A stretch of DNA of 64,000 nt, from the NCBI GenBank assembly GCA_020635355.1, contig JACJZW010000011.1, positions 1 through 64,000 on the forward strand, given 5' to 3'. The stretch's first letter is position 1. The number at the start of each line of letters is the position of its first letter. A model generated the notes under the pieces. It was given only the letters and a program-made list of their open reading frames with translations, was not told the origin of the DNA and made no database searches. The stretch is from Flavobacteriales bacterium. Its GTDB lineage: Bacteria; Bacteroidota; Bacteroidia; NS11-12g; UBA9320. Below, one piece after another: positions 51,567 through 61,226 of the stretch. A program made the translations under genes and the position numbers.

Positions 51567-53900
51567 CTATCCAACTGAATCCTCACCTCCGGATTCTCCT
51601 CCGGAACGCTCAGATCGGTTATCTCTGTTTCTATTGTTATCGCGATCACCTCGTGGTCGGTCATTACCTCGTCGATTGCCATCGCGACGTCCACCATCTC
51701 GACGATCCCGGCCGCCTCTTCCTCCGCGGTCACGATCCCGGTCACGTGGTCCACGTTCGCGTTTTTCAGGTTCAACGTATCCTTCTGGTTTTTCCAGGAG
51801 GGCCTTACGAGACAAACGGAACTTGCCGGTTTTCTCATCGATTTCGAGAAGTTTAACCTTCACCATTTCGCCGTCCTCCAAGACGCCTTCCATCGAATCC
51901 AATCGTTTCCAGCTAATTTCAGAGATGTGCAGCAATCCTTGTTTGCCCGGAAGGAATTCGATAAACGCACCAAAGTCCATTACGCCTTTAACCGGACCTT
52001 CGTATACTTTACCAATTTCAGGATCTTCACAGATGGCGTCAATCATTGCTTTCGCTTTTTCAAGACCATCTTTATTTGGAGATAGGATTTCTACCACACC
52101 CATTCCGTCTACTTCATCAATGGTGATGGTAGTTTCAGTTTTCGCTTGCAGTTCCTGAATCACTTTACCACCTGAACCAATGATGGCTCCAATTTTATCT
52201 TTAGGTACGGTAAATTTAACCAATCGAGGAGCGTGCGGCTTGAGGTCGGTGTTTGGCGTAGAAATGGTTTTCTGCATTTCCGTGAGGACGTGCATACGTC
52301 CTGCTTTAGCCTGCATGAGTGCTTCTTCCAACACATCATAGGACAAGCCGTTCACCTTCATATCCATTTGACAGGCGTAGATTCCGTTTTCGTTACCCAC
52401 AACCTTGAAGTCCATATCACCCAAGTGATCCTCATCACCCAGGATATCAGTCAGAATCGCGTATTTACCAGTCTCTTCATCAGAGATCATACCCATCGCA
52501 ATACCGCTCAATCCGGCTTTCAACTGAATACCGGCATCCATTAACGCCATAGAACCGGCACAAACCGTTGCCATGGAGCTTGATCCGTTGGATTCCAGAA
52601 TGTCGGAAACTATCCGAATGGTGTAACCAACATCTTCCGGAAGCATGCGCTTAAGACCGCGTGACGCCAGGTTACCATGACCAATTTCTCGTCGGCCTGG
52701 TCCCCGATTAGGGCGAACTTCACCGGTTGAAAAAGCCGGGAAGTTGTAGTGCAGCATAAACTTGCTGTAGCCGGAAAGGTTTGGGCTGTCGAGCAGTTGC
52801 TCATCTAACTTTGACCCCAGGGTAACTGTGGTTAATGACTGGGTTTCACCGCGGGTAAAGAGTGCCGATCCGTGCGGAGTTGGCAGGAAATTTACTTCCG
52901 TCCAGATGGGGCGTACTTCATCCAGTTTACGGCCATCCAGTCGGCCACGGGTTTCGAGAACCATGTTTCGAACCGCTTTTTTCTTAACAGCTTTAAAGTA
53001 TCGTTTGATGGCATCGCCGTATTCAGTGATGTACTCTTCATCCAACCCTTCAACAAAGTTGGTGTAGATGGCATCAAAGCCTTCTGAGCGTGCGGTTTTA
53101 TCGGCGGGAACTTTGGCCACATCGTAGAGTGGCTGGTACAATTCCGCCATCATGCGCTCACGCATTTCGGGATCGTTCTTTTCGTGATCGTATTCACGTG
53201 GCTCTGGCCGGCCTCCCAGTTTTTCACATAACGCCATCTGAGCAGCACATTGCTTTTTGATGGCTTCGTGAGCCAATTTTAGGGCTTCCAGCATATCTTG
53301 TTCCGATACGCCTTCGGCTTCACCTTCCACCATGTTGATGTCGTTGGCCGTACCGGCAACGATCAATTCCAAATCGGCATTCTCCAGTTCCTCGCGAAGT
53401 GGGTTGATGATGAATTTACCGTCTACCCGAGCAACACGTACTTCGGAGATTGGGCCTTCAAACGGAATATCGGTGATGGTGATGGCCGCTGATGCAGCCA
53501 ATCCAACGAGGCAGTCCGGAACGATGGTGTCATCGCTGGAAACCAATTGGATATTAACTTGAGTATCGGCATGATAATCACCGGGGAACATGGGGCGCAG
53601 TGCGCGGTCTACCAAACGGCAGATCAATACTTCGTAGTCTGAAAGGCGACCTTCACGACGAAGGAAGCTTCCAGGTACGCGTCCAACCGACGCAAATTTT
53701 TCCTGGTAATCAACAGACAGAGGAAGGAAGTCGATTCCTTCACGGGCCGTTTTAGCTGAAACTACCGTGGCCAGGATTCGGGTGTTGCCGGACGACAACA
53801 GGATGGAGCCATCAGCTTGTCGGGCTAGTTTGCCCGTTTCAAGGGTAATGGTCTTACCATCACCCATATCTATAGAATGTGAAATTGCTTCTAAGTTCAT
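51567..53900 (-). CDS. pnp: Polyribonucleotide nucleotidyltransferase (PNPase)
   Basis: 777 aa. Two RNase PH-like domains (first ~8-230; second ~320-560 with GTRRGPGRREIGHGNLA-like RGPGRREIGHGNLASRGL), a KH domain (VPKDKIGAIIGSGGKVIQEL, ~575-594) and an S1 domain (GPVKGVMDFGAFIEFLPGKQGLLHISEIS, ~640-670). The last ~65 residues are an Arg/Gly/Asp-rich disordered tail (RGPRDRDRDRGGRGGRDRR...), likely an RNA- or partner-binding extension not present in E. coli PNPase. It is a 3'-5' phosphorolytic RNase. Follows rpsO on the same strand, the common bacterial order. Confidence 0.97.
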   Translation of the reverse strand: MNLEAISHSIDMGDGKTITLETGKLARQADGSILLSSGNTRILATVVSAKTAREGIDFLPLSVDYQEKFASVGRVPGSFLRREGRLSDYEVLICRLVDRALRPMFPGDYHADTQVNIQLVSSDDTIVPDCLVGLAASAAITITDIPFEGPISEVRVARVDGKFIINPLREELENADLELIVAGTANDINMVEGEAEGVSEQDMLEALKLAHEAIKKQCAAQMALCEKLGGRPEPREYDHEKNDPEMRERMMAELYQPLYDVAKVPADKTARSEGFDAIYTNFVEGLDEEYITEYGDAIKRYFKAVKKKAVRNMVLETRGRLDGRKLDEVRPIWTEVNFLPTPHGSALFTRGETQSLTTVTLGSKLDEQLLDSPNLSGYSKFMLHYNFPAFSTGEVRPNRGPGRREIGHGNLASRGLKRMLPEDVGYTIRIVSDILESNGSSSMATVCAGSMALMDAGIQLKAGLSGIAMGMISDEETGKYAILTDILGDEDHLGDMDFKVVGNENGIYACQMDMKVNGLSYDVLEEALMQAKAGRMHVLTEMQKTISTPNTDLKPHAPRLVKFTVPKDKIGAIIGSGGKVIQELQAKTETTITIDEVDGMGVVEILSPNKDGLEKAKAMIDAICEDPEIGKVYEGPVKGVMDFGAFIEFLPGKQGLLHISEISWKRLDSMEGVLEDGEMVKVKLLEIDEKTGKFRLSRKALLEKPEGYVEPEKRERGPRDRDRDRGGRGGRDRRDGGRRDGNRRGNDRPRGDRDNNRNRDNRSERSGGESGGEDSVG

Positions 53901-53943
53901 TGAATTGTTGGGACAGATGTCCCGTTAAGGTTTTTAGAAAAAA

Positions 53944-53977
53944 AAAGGCCTTTGAGCTTTTAAACTTAAAGGCCTTT
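53944..53977 (-). terminator. Rho-independent terminator between rpsO and pnp
   Basis: AAAGGCCTTTGAG pairs with CTTAAAGGCCTTT (one mismatch) around a short loop. On the minus strand it is followed by nine T. It is 30 bp past rpsO and 44 bp before pnp, so it should reduce read-through into pnp. Confidence 0.85.
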
Positions 53978-54006
53978 CAGAAGTATATCTCAGCTTGGGG
54001 TATGCA

Positions 54007-54276
54007 TTATTTACGCAGACCAAGCTTTTGGATGATATCGCGGTATCGGAAAATGTCCTTTTTCGCGATGTAGTTCAGGAGGGCTCGTCGTTTTCCAACG
54101 AGGGCGATCAGACTCTTCTCAGCTGAATAGTCTTTCTTGTTTGTCTTCAAATGTTCCGTTAAATGCTGAATGCGGTGTGTAAACATGGCAATTTGTGCCT
54201 CTGCGCTTCCAGTGTTTTGCTGAGCGCCACCATGTTCTACGAACATTTGCTTCTTAATCTCTGATGTTAATCTCAT
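54007..54276 (-). CDS. rpsO: 30S ribosomal protein S15
   Basis: 89 aa, exactly family length. GSAEAQIAMFTHRIQHLTEHLKTNKKDYSAEKSLIALVGKRRALLNYI is the S15 core that binds the 16S rRNA three-way junction. It ends YRDIIQKLGLRK. Has its own candidate promoter (TACTTTTG at 54319-54326) and a strong terminator before pnp. Confidence 0.98.
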   Translation of the reverse strand: MRLTSEIKKQMFVEHGGAQQNTGSAEAQIAMFTHRIQHLTEHLKTNKKDYSAEKSLIALVGKRRALLNYIAKKDIFRYRDIIQKLGLRK

Positions 54277-54318
54277 GTTAACAGAAGTTCGTTTCGTCGT
54301 CTAATTTTTTACAGTCGG

Positions 54319-54326
54319 CAAAAGTA
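54319..54326 (-). promoter_or_regulatory. Candidate -7 box (TAnnTTTG) of rpsO
   Basis: TACTTTTG on the minus strand, perfect TAnnTTTG, 42 bp upstream of the rpsO start codon. No clear TTG at -33. Confidence 0.45.
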
Positions 54327-54385
54327 GATAATCCAACCGATTAAACCTACACTGATCAGGATATTTTCTCGGAGGATTTTTAGGA

Positions 54386-56473
54386 TCAATATCCCCCACT
54401 CCATCGGCGGAAGAACCACTCTGTGGTAAGCATCAAAAGCAGAAGGAAAAACAACCATTTCTGATCAATGATATCGCGCAGCTTAAAGGATGAAAAGGAG
54501 ACCGATTGAATGTCGTTTCGGGATTTTAAATCGGTGATGAATTGATCCACCTCATCCGTGTTGTAGTGCTTCCCACCGGATTGATTTGCCACCGTACGCA
54601 TCCAATCGTAATTGGCGGTGAGATTTTGGCGCTCCACTTCAATCTTTCTCACCGTAAAGGTTCCCGACGCCTTTTCCAACTTTCCATTGAGGCTTGCCGT
54701 TCCGGAATAGGTATACTTACCTGATGGAAGAGACCCTACCCGAAGGCGATATACCCCATCTGACGGAGTAAGTGCGTAGCCAAAATCAGTCCCTTGTTCG
54801 TCGGTAATTTGTACGCGGACCTCAGCATCCGGAGTGAATTCGAAACTCTCATTATACACGTCGGCAAAGAAGGTGATCACCTCATGTTCATCAAAACTCT
54901 TGCTGGGAGTGTACAATCTAAATTTGCGCTTGTCGGATTTAATAGATAGGTATTGCACCGATTTGCTAATCAATTCACCAACTAAATCCGTTGATTCGTT
55001 AAACTCGAAATCCGTCATGCGCCATCGCCAAATGCCCTCCCCAGACAGCACCCCGCTGCGTTTGCCGTTCAATTCACGGAAGTATAACAGGGGCATATCG
55101 GTGTTGACCTGACCAATACGCTGGGATAACAATAGCCCTGTAGTCACCGGCACCTTATACGTTCCAAAAGGGGTGGTTAGTGGTGGCACTTTTTCCAAAA
55201 ACGACCGCAATTCCGGAGACGTTTCAAACCATCCGAATTGAGGATTTAACCGAGCCAGTGAATTGTTGTAATTCTGACGGTGTCCGTCAATTTCGATTCC
55301 CGCATCCATCCGGTTGAACATACCAATATTGGTTTGCGTACCCAGGATCATGAGCGAGGGGATGGATCGTTCCTTCAGTGTATTGAGAAAATTCACATCA
55401 GCTGATGTTACCGGCAACTGATGAGTAATCACCAAATCAGCTTCTGCCGATTTCAAATCCGGGTTTTCACCAATGTGCACCACCATCTCGTACTGCTCAT
55501 TTTGTTCGATGATATTCCGAAGCGCGCCGATGTCGGGATGCGGCCCATGCGCCACGAGATGAATTTTTTGGCGACCATCAATCACCTCCGTATATATCGA
55601 TCGTTGATTATTCACCCGATTGTATTCTCCATTTACCGTGCTCACTTCCACCACCATGGTTTGAACGCCAACCTCATTGGCTTGAACCAGGAAGGTGTGT
55701 TTGAAGGTAAACTTACCTCCTTGGATGGTGACACCTTTGGAGTGTAGGACTTCATCGTTTTGCTTGATGCGCAATTCCACATCCTGTCCGGAACACTGAT
55801 CGGCCTGAATCACCACCTCAACAGGAAAGGAATTTCCCAGGAAGGTAATGGCGTTGGTTTTCACCTGCTCAATGCGCACATCCTTGCGAACGGTGGTATC
55901 GCCTAACCCAAAGGTATAGGTTGGGACAGTTGATGCCTGTTTGAGATACATGGGATTCTGACCACGATTAAATATCCCATCGGTTACCAACACCTGAGCC
56001 ACCAGGTTATCCCCGGTGTAAAGCATCTCCCGATCGGTAAAGGCCTGGGCAACATCAGTCATACGATCGGAAAAAGTCACCTCGCTGTTCAACCGGGCCG
56101 ATTCACCAAAGGCACTTTCCACTACATCAAAATCATCACTCAATCGACTCTTGATGTCGGATGTGAGCTGATTGATCCGATCAACGTTTTGCGCACTGTC
56201 ACCGGACAGATACATGGACGCCGAATGATCCACAGACAATAAGACTGCAGGCTTTTCAACCGTTCGCTGACGATACTTCAACAATGGGTTCAACAGCAGA
56301 ATGCACAATACCGTACCAGACAGAAACCGCAGGACGGTCATGGTGATTACCTGCCATTTAGGAATATCCCGTTCGGACCGCAATTGCTTGAAATACAACG
56401 CACCGGCATAGAGTGCTCCGATGAGTAAGCAGAGCAGAAAAAGCGCCGGATGAGCTTCGGTTGAAATCGACAT
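54386..56473 (-). CDS. VWA-like membrane protein
   Basis: 695 aa from the ATG of MSISTEAHPALFLL; an in-frame ATG 27 bp upstream is possible. Two N-terminal transmembrane segments (~9-29 and ~42-62), then a von Willebrand A-like domain with MIDAS D82-H-S-A-S86 (LLSVDHSASM) and VLVTDGIFNRGQN, then a glutamine amidotransferase-like middle region (~290-400). Beta-rich domains follow, and a C-terminal transmembrane helix (WLFFLLLLMLTTEWFFRRW). This resembles the BatA/'DUF4159-like' large membrane proteins of Bacteroidota. Function unknown; probably a periplasmic scaffold or sensor. It lies upstream of rpsO on the same strand, but rpsO seems to have its own promoter. Confidence 0.78.
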   Translation of the reverse strand: MSISTEAHPALFLLCLLIGALYAGALYFKQLRSERDIPKWQVITMTVLRFLSGTVLCILLLNPLLKYRQRTVEKPAVLLSVDHSASMYLSGDSAQNVDRINQLTSDIKSRLSDDFDVVESAFGESARLNSEVTFSDRMTDVAQAFTDREMLYTGDNLVAQVLVTDGIFNRGQNPMYLKQASTVPTYTFGLGDTTVRKDVRIEQVKTNAITFLGNSFPVEVVIQADQCSGQDVELRIKQNDEVLHSKGVTIQGGKFTFKHTFLVQANEVGVQTMVVEVSTVNGEYNRVNNQRSIYTEVIDGRQKIHLVAHGPHPDIGALRNIIEQNEQYEMVVHIGENPDLKSAEADLVITHQLPVTSADVNFLNTLKERSIPSLMILGTQTNIGMFNRMDAGIEIDGHRQNYNNSLARLNPQFGWFETSPELRSFLEKVPPLTTPFGTYKVPVTTGLLLSQRIGQVNTDMPLLYFRELNGKRSGVLSGEGIWRWRMTDFEFNESTDLVGELISKSVQYLSIKSDKRKFRLYTPSKSFDEHEVITFFADVYNESFEFTPDAEVRVQITDEQGTDFGYALTPSDGVYRLRVGSLPSGKYTYSGTASLNGKLEKASGTFTVRKIEVERQNLTANYDWMRTVANQSGGKHYNTDEVDQFITDLKSRNDIQSVSFSSFKLRDIIDQKWLFFLLLLMLTTEWFFRRWSGGY

Positions 56474-56715
56474 GGAGGGGGCAAATATACTTCGCTGCAA
56501 TGTGAACGAGACAGATAAGTCAGATAGTGTTTAGTTGATGACGATAACTCCACAAAGGCGGTAATTAATTGGTTCAATCGCTTTGGGGACAGCAACCAAA
56601 TCGATGTATGAAGAGATTGTTTGGAGAACAAGGGGCACGTTGAATCACATAAAACGTTTCTATCCACTTGTGTTCTGGTATGTGTAGTTGGAACCGGCTT
56701 CTTTCTAAAGGATTT

Positions 56716-57717
56716 CTATGATAAAACCAACATTGGTTCGTACATTTTTTTCTTGTTAACCACCGCACAGATTCGATGTGCGATTTTATTTCTCACAGCA
56801 TTGAGTACAGCCATCTTACTCTTACCCTCCTTACCTTGCGTTCGTAGTATTGTTGGAGTTCCTGATCGCATCGCACAGCCACCATAGCCGCCATGTGAAA
56901 GAGCATTTTTAGTCGTTTGTCTGCAAAGGGTGACACCCGTGACTTGCCCCTGATCGATGTTCCCGATTGGTGCGCAATGGTGCCAGTCCCGCATAACAGC
57001 TTAGTTTACGCGGGTTGTTAATCTTCTTGAAGTTGTTCGTTCGGGCAATCAGGTTCCAGCCAGAACTTTGCCTACCCAGGAACTGAGGTAATAAACTCAA
57101 ATACCTCTCATCCGATCATCCCCATGATTAATTGATGTATTTCCTGCTGAACCTTTCAGATCTGCCTCCAGTGTCTCTATTCGTCTGATGTCGCGCCTTT
57201 GAGTTTCTTGAGGTATGTGCCCACATCCAGAAGCTTGTGTTCGGTTACACGCACCCGGATCTTGCTTAAACTCTCCCGGATTTGATTGCGCCCGTTAAGA
57301 GAAACTTTAATTCTGAAGAAGGTCATCTTCGGCAACCCAACGATCCTCCAGATGATGATGCAACTGAATGTGGCGAGCGATCCGGTAGGCATCAATCTGA
57401 TCATCCTTGCCACGGTTAGTCCCATACCCGCTTTAAGTGCAGAGGAGATGACGTACACTTGATGATCCGTCTCCCAATACATCCAATAAATAGCGATTGT
57501 ACCGCCGGTGTTCTCATGGCAATGATACTGGTTCAATGCATGAGGATTTTAGAAAGGATTTAATCGCTTTTGGGTGTTCTTGATCCGAACAGGCTCTTCC
57601 CTTCTTCCGGTCGAGAATACAGATGTCCAGCGTCAGTTTACTGATGTCTACACCAACAAACTGTTGTGTTTTGAAGTAACTTGCATAGCATACAATTTGA
57701 AGGTTGGTAGAAACCAT
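56716..57717 (-). pseudogene. Decayed IS110-family transposase
   Basis: Successive fragments in different minus-strand frames match an IS110 transposase. The N-terminal DEDD-domain start QQFVGVDISKLTLDICILD is at ~57610-57670. RGKDDQIDAYRIA (the RGKxDxxDAxxIA signature) is at ~57357-57398, out of frame with the longest local ORF. Next are a Transposase_20 segment NNFKKINNPRKLSCYAGLAP near 57000 and the C-terminal GKSKMAVLNAVRNKIAHRIC near 56750-56830. At least two frameshifts separate them, so no functional enzyme remains. Ends of the element were not defined. Intact IS110 elements carry a bridge RNA in a noncoding end; the matching upstream stretch here (57718-58036) holds a diverged direct repeat. 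Confidence 0.85.
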
Positions 57718-57819
57718 TGATTTGACTCAACTCCTTGATAATGGGTCTTTCCCAAATTTCTATTCGAGTTCTGTCAATGGAAAAGTAATCCTGAAGTAAT
57801 TATCGATGGGGCACTTGCG

Positions 57820-57896
57820 TCCCTAACGAAAATCAACCAATTGAGCCCTATCGTTCGATAAAATCTATCTGCGTTTGGTTCTTTTCCATCGTTCGG
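57820..57896. repeat. Diverged ~77-bp direct repeat, copy A
   Basis: Begins TCCCTAACGAAAATCAA and ends ATCGTTCGG. It aligns with 57959-58036 at roughly 80% identity by eye. Its ends (CCTAACGA / TCGTT) are weakly inverted. Upstream of the IS110 transposase remnant. Confidence 0.7.
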
Positions 57897-57958
57897 AGAA
57901 AATAGATGGTCTGTTCGATACCGCAGACCGAACTTTCCAACGGGGAGGGGCGCATGTA

Positions 57959-58036
57959 TCCCTAACGAAAATCAATGAATCGGGCCCTATCGTTTGGTAA
58001 AATTGAACTGCGTTTGGCAATTCTTTATCGTTGGGG
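57959..58036. repeat. Diverged ~77-bp direct repeat, copy B
   Basis: Begins TCCCTAACGAAAATCAA and ends ATCGTTGGGG, so its ends CCCTAACGA and TCGTTGGGG are near-inverted. Spaced 139 bp from copy A. The remaining ~230 bp up to pheT show only a weak TAATTTCG promoter-like box at 58238-58245. Confidence 0.7.
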
Positions 58037-58270
58037 CAACGGATTAAGCCAAATACGCTTTCAGCTTCATGCGCTTTCTGTCATGGACGCAGTTCACATA
58101 GAATGGTTTTGATCCAATCAACTCCCCATTCCATCGTCCATCTATCATTTCGGAATGCGTTACAGGTTATTACATCCACTGATTCCAACCCAATATGGAA
58201 TGGCTTCGCTTTATCCCGTTCAAAAAGCAATTTTGGGTAATTTCGTGACCTCTTGAATTGACTTGCACCA

Positions 58271-60607
58271 ATGCTTATTTCACTCAACTGGCTCCGAACT
58301 CTCATTGACACTGATCTCGATGCACTGGCAATAGCCGATCTGCTCACCAATACCGGACTGGAGGTTGAAAAATTTCAACGGGTGGATACCATCCCCGGTG
58401 GTTTGGAAGGACTGGTGGTTGGCGAAGTGCTGACCTGTGTACCTCACCCAAATGCCGACAGGCTCCGGGTAACCTCGGTTGACATAGGAACAGGTGAAGC
58501 TCTTCAAATTGTTTGTGGTGCTCCAAATGTGGCGGCCGGACAAAAGGTAATAGTAGCTCCGGTGGGAACAACCATCTACCCGACTTCCGGCGAACCGTTC
58601 GAAATAGGTAAGGCTAAAATTCGTGGCGAATCCTCTCGGGGAATGATATGTGCTGAGGATGAAATTGGTCTCGGAGCAAATCACGATGGCATTCTAATAC
58701 TGGATGGCTCCGCTGTGGTAGGATCGAATGCTAAGGATTTATTCAACATAGATACCGATTATCAGTTTGAAATAGGTTTAACCCCAAACAGAGGCGATGG
58801 CGCATCACATCTGGGAGCAGCGCGTGACATCTTTGCCGTCACAGGCACGCCGGTAACACCACCAGCTGTTCCCTCCTGCGAACACCCAAATCCGCCTTCA
58901 GTTAAGGTTCAGATTGACGATTTAACCGGCTGTCCGAGATATTCGGGTATCGTACTCACAAATGTGTCTGTTCACGAGAGTCCGGATTGGCTAAAAAGCC
59001 GACTTCGAAGTATCGGACTCAAGCCCATTAATAACGTTGTGGATGTCACCAACTTTGTGCTACATGAACTTGGTCAGCCCATTCACGCCTTTGATGCCGA
59101 TAAAATTTCAGACAATAAAATCATCGTTCGAAAGTCCACTGAAGGTGAACGATTTACCACCCTGGATGAGGTTGAACGAACGCTTACGGGCAACGAGTTA
59201 ATGATTGCAGACCCCTCCAGGCCGTTGGCCATTGCCGGGGTATTTGGGGGTTTGCATTCCGGCGTAACGGCGAAGACCACCCGCCTGTTCATTGAAAGCG
59301 CCTTCTTCGATATGACCACCATTCGGAAGTCGGCTAAGACCCAAGGTTTGAGTACCGATGCGTCCTTCCGATATGAACGCGGATGCGATCCGGAAATCAC
59401 CATCTATGCTCTTCAACGGGTGGTTGGTTTGTTGATGGAAGTTGCCGGAGCGCAGATTGAATCAGGTATTACTGACACCTACCCTACTCCGTTGGCCAAA
59501 CAACCTATTCAGGTTGATTTGAACTGGTTGAATACCTTTTGTGGAACTCTGATATCCTCAGAAGATGCCGTTCGTATTCTGGAACGGCTGGATTGTGAGG
59601 TTACCCTCGAAGGCAACCTGATAACTGTGTACGCTCCCAGATACCGGAGTGATGTGACCCGTGATGTGGATATAGCAGAAGAAATCTTGCGAATCTATGG
59701 GTATAATCAAGTGGAGATTCCATCTCGTATGTCCTTTACCCCGGCCGTTCAGCAAAGCCGCACCATGCTGGATTTGGAACGACGCATTGCTAATTATTTA
59801 ACAGGGCAAGGCTTTTTGGAGATTATGAACAACTCGCAAACTCGGGTTGAATACGCCGCCGAAAATGCCGTTGCCATGCTCAATCCCCTGAGCCAGGAAC
59901 TAGCTGTGATGCGTACATCACTTCAACCGGCTGTCCTGGATTCAATTGCCCACAATCTAAACCGAAAAAATCAACACCTGAAGTTTTTCGAGTTAGGAAA
60001 GACCTATGGGCAGCGGGAGGATCGGTTTTTTGAAAACAATCAATTGATGCTGGCAGCCACCGGTTCTACTCATGAGGGTAATTGGACAACACCAACTTCC
60101 ACGATAAATTATTTTCACATCAAAGGTTGGTTGGAAGGAATGATTTCGTCACTGGGATTGCCATCAAAACTGGTTGACAAGCTGTGCTCCATAGAGACTG
60201 TTTCAAAGTCTGAACTTAAGCAACACGGCATTAAACAGGAGGTAATCACCGCAACCGTTGCCATGGATGCGCTGCTGAGCAATTGGCAAAAATCGACCTT
60301 CACCTTGGAAGAAGTTCCGGTATTCCCTATAGTGACCCGGGATCTTAGTCTGGTTATGGATAAGTCGGTTTCGTTCAAGGAAATTGACCGGAGAATTCAA
60401 CAGGTTTGCGGCACCTTGCTGCGGAAGATAACAGTGTTTGACGTCTATGTGGGGGATCGGATTTCAGCGGATAAAAAGGCCTATGCCTGCAGCATTCAGT
60501 TGTACAACTCCAAAAAGACACTTACCGATGATGAAGTGGATGCCGTTATCAACAAAGTGATCCGTATTTTGCAATCCGATCTGGGAATTGAATTGCGAAC
60601 ATCATGA
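58271..60607 (+). CDS. pheT: Phenylalanine--tRNA ligase beta subunit
   Basis: 778 aa. Order: N-terminal MLISLNWLRTLIDTD; EMAP/OB-type tRNA-binding domain (~40-150; VVGEVLTCVPHPNADRLRVTSVDIG, IVCGAPNVAAGQKV); B3/4 editing domain (~210-400; PINNVVDVTNFVLHELGQPIHAFDADKI, RPLAIAGVFGG); B5 domain; the core-like domain (~480-680); and the C-terminal ferredoxin-fold anticodon-binding domain (FPIVTRDLSLVMDKSVSFKEID...). It pairs with PheS (not in the window) to charge tRNA-Phe. It overlaps the following gene by 4 bp. Confidence 0.97.
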   Translation: MLISLNWLRTLIDTDLDALAIADLLTNTGLEVEKFQRVDTIPGGLEGLVVGEVLTCVPHPNADRLRVTSVDIGTGEALQIVCGAPNVAAGQKVIVAPVGTTIYPTSGEPFEIGKAKIRGESSRGMICAEDEIGLGANHDGILILDGSAVVGSNAKDLFNIDTDYQFEIGLTPNRGDGASHLGAARDIFAVTGTPVTPPAVPSCEHPNPPSVKVQIDDLTGCPRYSGIVLTNVSVHESPDWLKSRLRSIGLKPINNVVDVTNFVLHELGQPIHAFDADKISDNKIIVRKSTEGERFTTLDEVERTLTGNELMIADPSRPLAIAGVFGGLHSGVTAKTTRLFIESAFFDMTTIRKSAKTQGLSTDASFRYERGCDPEITIYALQRVVGLLMEVAGAQIESGITDTYPTPLAKQPIQVDLNWLNTFCGTLISSEDAVRILERLDCEVTLEGNLITVYAPRYRSDVTRDVDIAEEILRIYGYNQVEIPSRMSFTPAVQQSRTMLDLERRIANYLTGQGFLEIMNNSQTRVEYAAENAVAMLNPLSQELAVMRTSLQPAVLDSIAHNLNRKNQHLKFFELGKTYGQREDRFFENNQLMLAATGSTHEGNWTTPTSTINYFHIKGWLEGMISSLGLPSKLVDKLCSIETVSKSELKQHGIKQEVITATVAMDALLSNWQKSTFTLEEVPVFPIVTRDLSLVMDKSVSFKEIDRRIQQVCGTLLRKITVFDVYVGDRISADKKAYACSIQLYNSKKTLTDDEVDAVINKVIRILQSDLGIELRTS

Positions 60608-60891
60608 CGGCAACATCACAACTTTCAAACCTCGAAAACTCCATAAAACGGCTGGTTGATGAGGTGAACCGTTTGCGATCCGAGAACCAATCGCTGAAGT
60701 CGGAACTCTCCAACATCAAGTCGGAATTTGACGTTCAAAAAAACCGTGCTGAGGTGTTAGCAGAAAGTCAGAATTTGGTTAAACTTGCGGGGACGATCTC
60801 TGACGAATCAACCGACAATTCCGATCTTAAAGAGCGCATTGAAGGGTACTTGGAGGAGATCGACAAGTGCATTGCGCTGTTAAGCAGTTAG
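60604..60891 (+). CDS. Small coiled-coil protein upstream of zapA (ZapB-like)
   Basis: 95 aa, almost wholly heptad coiled coil in its first ~50 residues (LENSIKRLVDEVNRLRSENQSLKSELSNIKSEFD), then a short helical tail (KERIEGYLEEIDKCIALLSS). Size and composition recall ZapB, the partner of ZapA at the FtsZ ring. Sequence identity to ZapB cannot be claimed. Its ATG overlaps the pheT stop (ATGA) and it ends 3 bp before zapA, so the two are made together. This supports a joint role in division. Confidence 0.75.
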   Translation: MTATSQLSNLENSIKRLVDEVNRLRSENQSLKSELSNIKSEFDVQKNRAEVLAESQNLVKLAGTISDESTDNSDLKERIEGYLEEIDKCIALLSS

Positions 60892-60894
60892 CGC

Positions 60895-61203
60895 TTGGAA
60901 GATGCAGGAAACGAAATATCGATCAAAGTTACCATTGGGGACAGACAGTACCCATTGAAGATCAATGCGGCCGAAGAAGAGATCGTACGATCCGCCGCTA
61001 AGTTGATCAACGATAAAGCAAAATTTTACCAGGAGAACTTCTCGGTAAAAGACAAACAGGATGCGTTGGCCATGGCCTCGCTTGAATTTGCGACCGAAAT
61101 GCTTTCGGCCACGCAGGCAAAAACATCCTGGCAGGACGAAACCGGTAACCAAATCGAACATCTTCAACGCTTGATTGACAGTGCCTTGCCGAACGCCGGA
61201 TAA
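60895..61203 (+). CDS. zapA: Cell division protein ZapA
   Basis: 102 aa; starts at TTG (LEDAGNEISIKVTIGDRQYPLKI), no in-frame ATG nearby. EISIKVTIGDRQYPLKINAAEEEIVRSAAKLINDKAKFY is the globular N-domain of ZapA. It is followed by a helix (DKQDALAMASLEFATEML) that forms the tetramer coiled coil. It bundles FtsZ filaments at mid-cell. Located between the ZapB-like gene and rny (23 bp), an arrangement common in Bacteroidota. Confidence 0.85.
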   Translation: MEDAGNEISIKVTIGDRQYPLKINAAEEEIVRSAAKLINDKAKFYQENFSVKDKQDALAMASLEFATEMLSATQAKTSWQDETGNQIEHLQRLIDSALPNAG

Positions 61204-61226
61204 TCCGGTCTAAAACGAACAGGGTA

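Noticed and set aside
51544..52158. A 204-codon plus-strand ORF rich in Ser/Arg/Pro
   Set aside because: It is antisense to the low-complexity Arg/Gly tail and S1/KH region of pnp; composition is a shadow of that gene.
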